Shown piece by piece: positions 1 to 6,266 of a stretch of 7,411 bases of DNA (the first letter of the stretch is position 1; the number at the start of each line of letters is the position of its first letter). The translations under genes were made by a program, and so were the position numbers. The notes below the pieces were generated by a model. It worked only from the letters and a program-made list of their open reading frames with translations. It made no database searches and was not told the origin of the DNA. Where the stretch lies: NCBI GenBank assembly GCA_905480085.1, contig CAJQPD010000393.1, positions 1 through 7,411 of the forward strand, written 5' to 3'. This stretch comes from an uncultured Acidimicrobiia bacterium (GTDB taxonomy: Bacteria; Actinomycetota; Acidimicrobiia; Spongiisociales; JAENVV01).

Positions 1-2343
1 GGATCCAAAACCTTCGTCGAGGAAGAAGGCGTCGAGTCGGCCGCTTCCCCTGGCAACCATCTCGGCCAACGCCAGGGCCAAAGCGAGTGACGCCAGGAAC
101 GTCTCACCGCCTGACAATGATGACGCCTTGCGGACCTGTTCGGCCGCGTTGAGGTCGAGAATGTTGAATTCTCCTCCATCAGAGAACCGGTACCGCCCGC
201 CAGATAGCTGTTCAAATTGTCCGGAAGCCACCGTGGCCAGTTCTGCTCGCTCTTCTTCCAGCAGGTAACCGAGAAACCCCCCTGGCCGCAGATCCTTCGC
301 TAGATCGTCATAGAGGCCGACCACTGATTCTCGCGCCGTGATCTGTTCGTCGAGGTCGGCCGACTGGGCGAGCCGTTCTTTGCGGAGCTCAAGCTCGCGC
401 TCGGTGGCGGCCACGGCCGCTACGGCGTTGGCGAGTGCCTTCCCGAAGTCGTCGTCGGGCGATAGCCCGACAGACTCCATGGCTTCGGCACGCCGTCGGG
501 TGGCGGCTGCCAGATCGGCGACGGCCAACTCACGCTGCTTCGAAGCCTCCTGTTGGTTCTGCACCCAGATGTCACGGACCGAGGTGAGGAGCTTCTCGGT
601 TCCATCTGCATCGACGACGTCGTCCTGGTCGACATCAAGTTGGGAAGCCAAGGTGGCAACGACCGAGGTGAGGGTACGAAGATCGGTTTGCGCCTTCTCT
701 ACCGATCCGGCGCCATGCTCGACATCGCCTCGCGCCCGGGCCAGGGACGTTTCGAGCTCATCTATCTCACCCGTCGCCGCTCTGAGTATCGCTTCGACTG
801 AGGCCAACCGGGCGATTGGTTCCTCGCCGAGAACCCCGGACAACGTGGATTCGATCCCGGCGACCATGGCGACGGCCGCCTCCTTCGATTCGCCGGCGGC
901 CACAACCAACGCCTTGGCTTCCTCCAGTTTGGTTGCGGCATTGGCAACGGTCTCTGTCGACCGAGCTGCGCCGGTCAGGGCCATCTTCTCAGAGCTGACC
1001 GCTTCTTCGAGAGCGCTGCGCGCCTTGTCTCGAGCCGCTTCCAGTTTGTCGAGGGCGACCCGCTGGCGACCGGCTTTGGGTAACTCGGCGACCGGCTGGG
1101 CACAGACCGGGCATTCATGACCGACGGCCAGGTCGGTCCGGAGTGTCGCGGCCATGTCGGCATGTTGGCCCTCGTGGACAGCTTGTTCGGCCGCGCGCAA
1201 CGTATCAGACGCCGCAAGCGCCGCCGCCGCCGCCGCCTGGGCACCGGTGACCGCTATTTCTGCTTCGGCTCGGGTCTGAGTTACCAGCCTCTCGGCCTGC
1301 TCAAGGTTCGACCCGGCCATACTCAGGCGTTCCACTTCCCGCTCGCGTGCGGCTTGCGCATCGTCATACCGCGCCGCTTGTTGGCGGACCACCGCGAGTT
1401 GGGCTTCACCTCCGACCGATTCCAGGGCTTGCGCACGTTTCTGTCTGGCGGCCAAACTCAATGCCGTAAGTTCTTCCAGGTGTTTTTTGGCGTGCGCCAG
1501 CTCGGCCTGTCGGGCGGCATGTTCGCTGAGAATCTCCCGACTTCTCCCGGGGTCGGGCATCCGGGCGGCAATGGCCTTAAGGGCGGCTGTGCGCTCATCG
1601 GCCTTGGCGATTTTCGCTTGCTCCAGCTGGCGTTGCTGATCGGCTTCGGCAAGATCAGCTTCGACGAGGCGCAACGCTTCCAGCCGCTTGGTGGCGTTTT
1701 CGAGTGCCTCCTCGGCCTGAACGGCCAGGGCTCGAACGTTGTCTAGGTCCGCCTTTCGGCGACCGAACTCGTCGAGGTCACGCTTGGCCTCGTCTCGAGT
1801 ACGTTTGGCGACTGCCTCCATAACGTCGATCTTGTCGAGCCCGAACACCCCCTTGAGGGTCTTGTCCCGATCGGCGTTCCCCGCTTTCAAGAAGTCGGAG
1901 AAGCGACCTTGGGCAAGCATGACCGATCGGTTGAAGCCATCGAAGTCGACTCCGAGAATTTCCTCGATCCGGGCGTCGACGTCCCCTTTTCCGAGAATCG
2001 TCTCAAGTGGCTCGCTGTCGGGATCATCCGGGTCGATGCGATAGAGGGCATGGGGGCTCTGGCCCCTCCGCCGGAGGGCCCGGACCGATTTCCATCGGAT
2101 TCCCTCGACATCGAACACCAACTCGACCTTGCCAACATCGGCGCGCTGGTGAATGAGCGAACGCTGATTGGCCTTCTCAGTAGGGGTTTTGCCATATAGG
2201 GCAAAACAGACTGCGTCGAGGATGGTCGATTTGCCCGATCCAATCGGGCCGACGATTCCGACGAGGTGACGGCCGGTCCAATCGATCTCGATTTCGCTCG
2301 CATAGGAACGAAAACCGTCAAGCTTGAGCGTGACCGGTCTCAT
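1..2343 (-). CDS. sbcC: SbcC / Rad50-type exonuclease ATPase subunit, 3'-truncated by window edge
   Basis: ATPase and DNA-tethering subunit of the SbcCD (Mre11-Rad50) complex, which processes double-strand ends and hairpins; cytoplasmic, nucleoid-associated. I translated it by hand from the ATG at 2343: 781 codons are open to base 1 with no stop in the stretches read. Visible in order: N-terminal ABC half with Walker A GPIGSGKST (residues 32-40); Q-loop in LAQGRF (Q145); a long Ala/Glu/Arg-rich coiled-coil arm (about 185-410); zinc hook CPVC (C411 and C414, bases 1102-1113); a return arm (about 415-670); then the C-terminal half with signature LSGGE (743-747) and Walker B FFLDEGFGS (773-781, catalytic Glu777). 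The frame ends inside the conserved GFGS, so roughly the last 50 residues (D-loop and His switch) are missing. Total length is probably near 830, compact like archaeal Rad50 and shorter than E. coli SbcC (1048). The ATG overlaps the sbcD stop (ATGA) and has no well-spaced ribosome site, which suggests coupled translation. Confidence 0.95.
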   Translation of the reverse strand, partial: MRPVTLKLDGFRSYASEIEIDWTGRHLVGIVGPIGSGKSTILDAVCFALYGKTPTEKANQRSLIHQRADVGKVELVFDVEGIRWKSVRALRRRGQSPHALYRIDPDDPDSEPLETILGKGDVDARIEEILGVDFDGFNRSVMLAQGRFSDFLKAGNADRDKTLKGVFGLDKIDVMEAVAKRTRDEAKRDLDEFGRRKADLDNVRALAVQAEEALENATKRLEALRLVEADLAEADQQRQLEQAKIAKADERTAALKAIAARMPDPGRSREILSEHAARQAELAHAKKHLEELTALSLAARQKRAQALESVGGEAQLAVVRQQAARYDDAQAAREREVERLSMAGSNLEQAERLVTQTRAEAEIAVTGAQAAAAAALAASDTLRAAEQAVHEGQHADMAATLRTDLAVGHECPVCAQPVAELPKAGRQRVALDKLEAARDKARSALEEAVSSEKMALTGAARSTETVANAATKLEEAKALVVAAGESKEAAVAMVAGIESTLSGVLGEEPIARLASVEAILRAATGEIDELETSLARARGDVEHGAGSVEKAQTDLRTLTSVVATLASQLDVDQDDVVDADGTEKLLTSVRDIWVQNQQEASKQRELAVADLAAATRRRAEAMESVGLSPDDDFGKALANAVAAVAATERELELRKERLAQSADLDEQITARESVVGLYDDLAKDLRPGGFLGYLLEEERAELATVASGQFEQLSGGRYRFSDGGEFNILDLNAAEQVRKASSLSGGETFLASLALALALAEMVARGSGRLDAFFLDEGFGS
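1219..1236 (-). repeat. Perfect (GCG)6 trinucleotide run encoding Ala6 inside sbcC
   Basis: Six identical GCG codons (CGC on the plus strand) encode Ala370-Ala375 in the ascending coiled-coil arm, about 35 residues before the zinc hook. The flanking residues are also Ala-rich, so the tract fits a helical coil. An identical-codon run of this length could change by whole codons through slippage without shifting frame. It is part of the gene, not a separate element. Confidence 0.85.
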
Positions 2344-3506
2344 TCCTGGCGGCCGGCTTCATCAAGAACGGTTCGGAATGCAGTCAAACGTTCATCGGAC
2401 GGTTCGGCACCAGTCCGTTTGGTCACGAAGTCCCGGTACAACTCATCCCAGGCCAGTCCGGACCGCGCCGATCGATCGACTTCGGTTCGAGCATATGAGG
2501 CAGCGACCTTCACAAGGAACGGGAAGTGCTGACGGGCCCGATCGGCCAGTCCGTGATCCGGACCGTTGGTTTCGACGGTGAGATCGACGAAGGCATCGAC
2601 GAGATCGGGCCGTTCAATGAGTTCTTCCCACCTACCGGTAGCCCGCATCAGTCGCCGGCCGCCGGACAGTGGAACCGAACGGACCGAAGCCGGCAACCCG
2701 GGTTCGGCATCGACGATGACGACTCTCTTGCGCTCTCCAGCCTCGCCAAAATCGAGTTCGAGTAGAGACCCGGCATATTCAGCCGGAACCTGGGCCCCCG
2801 GGATGGGTTGCGGTGCATGGATGTGACCCATCGCGACATAGCTCAGGGACGTCGGCACTGCTTGGGAAGTTGCTGAGTAGGCCTCACCCATGTGCAACGC
2901 CCGTTCCCCTCTGGGCCGTCCGTGCCCGCCCACTCGTGCACCAGTCACCATGAAGTGAGCGATCAACAACGCCACCCCATCAGGTCCGGCCAACTCCGAT
3001 GCCCGGGCGGCATAGGCCGTCGTGATCTGGCGGACCCGGTCGGCATAGGTCCCGTACCAAGAACCCATTTCCTCCATGAAGTCGACGACTCTCCCTTCAC
3101 GCAGGAACGGAAAGCAGCCAATCGCCGCGTCCCCATTGCGAGTCGTAACGGCAAGGACTCCGCCTTCCTCGGGTCGCTTGACGTCGCCAACCAGCCTGAT
3201 TCCGCGGGAAGCCAGCAATGGATCGAGTACTTCAAACAACGGACCTGAATCATGGTTTCCGGACACCGCCACCACCGGACGGGTCCCATCGCCCGACAGG
3301 TCGGTCAGTGTCTCGACGACCAGCGCCAGCGCGTCCATCGGGGGCGCCGCCCGGTCGAACAAGTCACCTGACACGAGTACCAAATCGACGTCTTCGGTAT
3401 CGGCTATCCGGACGACTTCACCAAGCACTTCGCGGTACTCAGCCATACGGTCATATCGGCCCAGCTTTTTCCCGACATGCCAGTCAGAGGTATGGAGAAT
3501 CTTCAC
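2340..3506 (-). CDS. sbcD: SbcD / Mre11-type DNA nuclease
   Basis: Mn-dependent nuclease subunit of SbcCD; in this family it acts as a 3'-5' exonuclease and endonuclease on ends and hairpins, gated by SbcC ATP hydrolysis. The product is 388 residues. The metallophosphoesterase motifs are all visible: DWH near the N-terminus (Asp8, His10), GDLFDR (47-52, Asp48), GNHD (83-86), IAH (His184) and GHIH (227-230). The C-terminal part (about 260-388) fits the capping and Rad50-binding region. I chose the GTG at 3506 because it places VKILHTSDWHVG at the extreme N-terminus, as in the family. An in-frame ATG at 3593 would add 29 basic, Ser/Arg-rich residues that overlap the herA 3' end and look non-native. 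The gap to the herA stop is 4 bases, with no clear ribosome site before the GTG, so translation is probably coupled. The stop overlaps the sbcC start as ATGA. Confidence 0.95.
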   Translation of the reverse strand: MKILHTSDWHVGKKLGRYDRMAEYREVLGEVVRIADTEDVDLVLVSGDLFDRAAPPMDALALVVETLTDLSGDGTRPVVAVSGNHDSGPLFEVLDPLLASRGIRLVGDVKRPEEGGVLAVTTRNGDAAIGCFPFLREGRVVDFMEEMGSWYGTYADRVRQITTAYAARASELAGPDGVALLIAHFMVTGARVGGHGRPRGERALHMGEAYSATSQAVPTSLSYVAMGHIHAPQPIPGAQVPAEYAGSLLELDFGEAGERKRVVIVDAEPGLPASVRSVPLSGGRRLMRATGRWEELIERPDLVDAFVDLTVETNGPDHGLADRARQHFPFLVKVAASYARTEVDRSARSGLAWDELYRDFVTKRTGAEPSDERLTAFRTVLDEAGRQE

Positions 3507-3510
3507 GCAG

Positions 3511-5226
3511 CTACAAGCCCGCGAAGGGATCGACGTCTTCGCTGACCTCTTCCCGGCGAGTCGCCCAAGGCGGAAACGGGAAGTTGACGACAAGTGGAAC
3601 GGGAATGGCGGGCTGCGAGATCACCATGGTGCCCGGCTTCAATAAACGAGCCCGGGCCCTGGTTGACGGAAGCATCCAGCCGTATTCAGACCGTTCGGCT
3701 TCGGCGGCGTCGAGTCGACCCGCCACCCGAATGGCGGCGTTCTCCATGACCTCCTGGGCGATGCGCGAGGCAGTCTGTTGGGCACCAACCAGCAGAACCC
3801 CCAGCGACCGACCGCGCTGGGCAATGTCAATCAGCATGTCCTTGAGCGGGGAGTTGCCCTCCCGGGGTGCATACTTGTTCAGTTCGTCGAGGACCACCAC
3901 CGAGAGGGGGAGGCGTTGGCCGGTCTGTTCTTTTTCGGCAAACGTTTCCTGGAGCAGAGCGCCCACCACGAATCGCTGGGCCAGGTCGTGGAGCGATTGG
4001 ATCGCCACCACCGTCACCTGGGCAGTGGCCCGATCAATCCGATGGGAATCACCAGCCCGGATGAGTTCGCCCAGTCGCGACTGGGCGGCATACAGCCGAC
4101 GCATAAATGCCGAGACGGTTCCGCCCTGCACCCTGCCTGACCAGGTTCGGTCCGGTTCTTCACCATCGGGTGGATCGAGGAATTCTTCAAGGGACTCCAC
4201 AAGACTCGGCAGATCTTCGATGATCCGCTCCCCTGGCTCCAACTTGACCTCGGCGCCACGCCGCCAGCCCCCGACGGGTGGTTGCCGGATGACGACGGCT
4301 CCTGGCCGACCGACCACGTCTACCGCCCAACGCTGCAACTGGGATCGGACCCGTTCCTCTACGAAGGACAACTGATTACGACTGTCGCCGGCGTCGGTAA
4401 ACAGGAAGCGCAGCAACCCTTCGTCGATGAATTCACGGGGCGTCCACGCGAACGGTTGCACTCCTTCTTGTCTCCCCGCCACATCGGCCAGGAGTACGTC
4501 CCCTGACTTCTTGCGGGGAGGCGCCCAAAATCCGACCGAGGGAAAAGGGGTCGGAGCGACTCCGAGGGCTTCCCACTTGGTTCGGGCATCATCGTCGAAG
4601 AGCACGTTCGGTTTGTCGAGCCACAGCAGATCCTCCCCTTTGACGTTGAACACGAGCACTCGCATGTTGGCGCCGCTGTCGCCGACAATGTCGCGACGTC
4701 CGGTCAGCATTCGAAGGAAGAAGAGCGCGAAGGAGGTCTTGGTGGCGACTCCCGAGATCCCCGATATCGACATGTGCCCACCCTTGCGACCATCGAAGAA
4801 GTCAAGATCTACGTAGAGGGGCTGGCCATCCCGACCGATGCCGACCGGCAACGGGCGGCCCATTTCGTCGGCGTACAAAGCCTTGTCTCTGGCCTCACCA
4901 CTGGCTCGCTCGACCAGTTCGCCTGGATCGGGAGAGACCCAGACTTCCGGGTCGACCCGGGTTACCTGGACCTGGGCGGACCGAACCTTTTGAGCCGGCA
5001 AGATGCCGTGCTCGGCAATCCGAAAGGTATCGGACTCGTATGAGGCTCCTTCATAGACCGCCTCGGACTCGGTCACGATGCCATACGTGGCGATCTCACC
5101 GGCCTGGGGAACCTGGGTTCTCACGACGACCAGATCATCGAGTTGCAGGTACTGGTCGTCGTCGAGGACTACCCGGAAAACCTGGGTTGACGTCTTTTCC
5201 GTTCCAATGACTCGCCCGACGCTCAT
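3511..5226 (-). CDS. herA: HerA-family hexameric DNA translocase ATPase
   Basis: Ring-forming FtsK/HerA-superfamily ATPase that, with NurA, drives DNA into the nuclease for end resection; cytoplasmic. The product is 571 residues. The first 100 or so residues fit the HAS-barrel region, which in this family mediates NurA contact and ring assembly. The core begins at HMSISGISG (151-159). Its Walker A loop is unusual, GISGVATKTS (156-165, Lys163), one residue longer than the usual GxTGSGKS/T and lacking the Gly before Lys. Next comes a VLVFNVKGEDLLWL strand (190-203), a long variable segment with a Pro/acidic stretch near 350-362, Walker B VVVLDELNKYAP (443-453, Asp447, Glu448), RGRSLG (471-476), the sensor-like GAQQ (481-484) and Arg500/Arg504 as possible trans-acting residues. 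The tail is Pro/aromatic, then acidic, ending DPFAGL. The ATG overlaps the nurA stop as ATGA. HerA-like ATPases also occur in anti-phage systems, but these neighbours indicate a repair role. The family call is sure; the full activity is inferred. Confidence 0.9.
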   Translation of the reverse strand: MSVGRVIGTEKTSTQVFRVVLDDDQYLQLDDLVVVRTQVPQAGEIATYGIVTESEAVYEGASYESDTFRIAEHGILPAQKVRSAQVQVTRVDPEVWVSPDPGELVERASGEARDKALYADEMGRPLPVGIGRDGQPLYVDLDFFDGRKGGHMSISGISGVATKTSFALFFLRMLTGRRDIVGDSGANMRVLVFNVKGEDLLWLDKPNVLFDDDARTKWEALGVAPTPFPSVGFWAPPRKKSGDVLLADVAGRQEGVQPFAWTPREFIDEGLLRFLFTDAGDSRNQLSFVEERVRSQLQRWAVDVVGRPGAVVIRQPPVGGWRRGAEVKLEPGERIIEDLPSLVESLEEFLDPPDGEEPDRTWSGRVQGGTVSAFMRRLYAAQSRLGELIRAGDSHRIDRATAQVTVVAIQSLHDLAQRFVVGALLQETFAEKEQTGQRLPLSVVVLDELNKYAPREGNSPLKDMLIDIAQRGRSLGVLLVGAQQTASRIAQEVMENAAIRVAGRLDAAEAERSEYGWMLPSTRARARLLKPGTMVISQPAIPVPLVVNFPFPPWATRREEVSEDVDPFAGL

Positions 5227-6173
5227 GCGGCTCCGTTTGTCGACTGACCAATACTCTCCCGCAGGGCACGATAGACCAGTCCGGGGTCGCCCAGGTTGCG
5301 CCGGAGCTCACGCTCGAGAGCACCGATCGGGACGAGATTCTGTGGAGCCCGCGGATCGACGTGCAGCGGTGGGGCGGTCTGCGGAAGCAGGACGGCCGCG
5401 ATGTCGGCATAGATTGCTGCCTGTTCGATTCCCAATGAGGCGGGGACCTCGCATCGCACCACCCCGGACCACGTATGGCCACCAGGGATATCGGCCAGCT
5501 TGAGATACCAGGAATACCTCGCATAAATGTGGCCGTCCATGAGGAACATCGGGGTCCGGTCCCCGGCCAGCAGTTTCCGCACGGCCTCGGTCTCTTCAAG
5601 GCCCAGGTAATTGACCCGGTGGGTTTTGATGTACCCGATGACCGATTGGGGCTTCAGTTCGTTGATTGGACCGTCGGCGATCACCAGATGCCCTTCGGCG
5701 GCCAAACGGGAAGAGAGCACAGCTTCGGCTTTCCGCATCCGATTGTGGAAGTGCCGAACCAACTCGGCCGGGTCGGTACCCGCCACCGACACTGCCTCAT
5801 ACTTCAAGTTTCCAACGGGAGGAACGTCGACGACCCGACCCGATCCAATGACGGCCAATCGCTCGATCATGATGTCCCCGAACGTCGCCCTGGGCACGCT
5901 TCGATCCCAGTGCGTCGCACCAACCCCGAGCGAACCACACAGACCCGGGATCGGTCCTTCCGGTTCGTCTAGCGTCAAGCGAGCATCGACGCGCCGGACT
6001 CCATCGACAAAACACACCGCTTCGACCTCATCGGCAACGGAGGGCTCCGGGGTGATAGGCCGCCAGTCGGTAGTTTCAACGGTCGGATCAATTACCGACT
6101 CGCTCGGAGCAAGGGACGGATCGTGCTCGATCGGTGCTCCATATTCGGGGGCCCAACTCTCAACGTACAACAT
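5223..6173 (-). CDS. nurA: NurA-domain nuclease, HerA partner
   Basis: Predicted NurA nuclease (RNase H-like fold), which in characterised systems forms a dimer docked on the HerA hexamer and degrades DNA ends in a Mn- and HerA-dependent way. The product is 316 residues, in the usual range. Recognisable elements are FVDGVRRV (55-62, Asp57; the NurA DG motif I), IERLAVI (102-109, Glu104), LVIADGPI (163-170, Asp167), YIKTHRVNYL (181-190), ARYSWYLKL (218-226), GGHTWSGVVRCEV (231-243) and a C-terminal HVDPRAPQN (271-279). Asp57, Glu104 and Asp167 are my candidates for metal ligands; this is inferred from motif spacing without an alignment. The ATG at 6173 is the first usual start codon after an in-frame stop, leaving little freedom for an upstream start. 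It has no ribosome site, but a -10-like box sits 7 bases before it. The identity depends heavily on adjacency to herA, because NurA proteins diverge strongly. Confidence 0.85.
   Translation of the reverse strand: MLYVESWAPEYGAPIEHDPSLAPSESVIDPTVETTDWRPITPEPSVADEVEAVCFVDGVRRVDARLTLDEPEGPIPGLCGSLGVGATHWDRSVPRATFGDIMIERLAVIGSGRVVDVPPVGNLKYEAVSVAGTDPAELVRHFHNRMRKAEAVLSSRLAAEGHLVIADGPINELKPQSVIGYIKTHRVNYLGLEETEAVRKLLAGDRTPMFLMDGHIYARYSWYLKLADIPGGHTWSGVVRCEVPASLGIEQAAIYADIAAVLLPQTAPPLHVDPRAPQNLVPIGALERELRRNLGDPGLVYRALRESIGQSTNGAA
5231..5234 (-). promoter_or_regulatory. Shine-Dalgarno GGAG for herA inside the nurA 3' end
   Basis: GGAG on the minus strand lies 4 bases before the herA ATG (5226), within the last codons of nurA. 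It is the only well-formed ribosome site near a start in this operon. The spacing is slightly short but usable. It suggests herA can recruit ribosomes itself as well as receive them from nurA through the ATGA overlap. Confidence 0.5.
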
Positions 6174-6266
6174 GGCGCCGATCGTAACGGGCCGGTGTGA
6201 CAGTTTCGGGTTTCCCGGTCATGGAGAGTTCCCTCAACCGTCCTCCCGGACTTCTGCCCAAGATGC
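6174..6266. other. Intergenic gap between sugar dehydrogenase and nurA operon
   Basis: This 93-base gap is the only non-coding stretch of any length in the window. It contains the candidate -10 box at 6181-6186 and a small perfect hairpin, CGGG-TTT-CCCG on the plus strand (6207-6217). The hairpin has only a 4-bp stem and no following T-tract on either strand, so it is not a convincing intrinsic terminator. Read-through from the dehydrogenase gene into nurA therefore cannot be excluded. Confidence 0.6.
6181..6186 (-). promoter_or_regulatory. Candidate -10 box for a leaderless nurA transcript
   Basis: On the minus strand TACGAT (pattern TAnnnT) ends 7 bases before the nurA ATG. That spacing would put the transcription start at, or within a base of, the A of ATG. 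No Shine-Dalgarno sequence precedes the ATG and no good -35 hexamer lies 16-18 bases upstream. Both absences are common for leaderless promoters in actinobacteria. A six-base match with three free positions can arise by chance, so this is only a candidate. Confidence 0.35.

Noticed and set aside
338..1120. Plus-strand open frame (260 codons) opposite sbcC
   Set aside because: It is antisense to the SbcC coiled coil. The Ala/Ser/Arg-rich translation is the complement of Ala/Glu/Arg-rich coil codons, with no motif and no start signal.
1117..1746. Plus-strand open frame (209 codons) opposite the first SbcC coil arm
   Set aside because: It is antisense to a verified coding frame. The Gly/Leu-rich content follows from the complement, and no family is recognisable.
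3218..4375. Long plus-strand open frame (385 codons) opposite herA and sbcD
   Set aside because: It lies wholly antisense to herA and the start of sbcD, whose motifs are unmistakable. Its composition is low-complexity Ser/Arg/Thr-rich, typical of the opposite strand of a high-G+C gene, and it shows no recognisable domain.
3511..6173. HerA plus nuclease as an anti-phage system (DUF4297-HerA or Sir2-HerA type)
   Set aside because: The partner has NurA motifs, with no sirtuin or DUF4297-like features seen, and the operon continues into sbcD and sbcC, so DNA-end repair is the simpler reading. A defence side-role is not excluded.
6207..6217. CGGG-TTT-CCCG hairpin as a terminator after the dehydrogenase gene
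   Set aside because: The stem is only 4 bp, the loop is 3 bases and no T-tract follows, so it is too weak to call.
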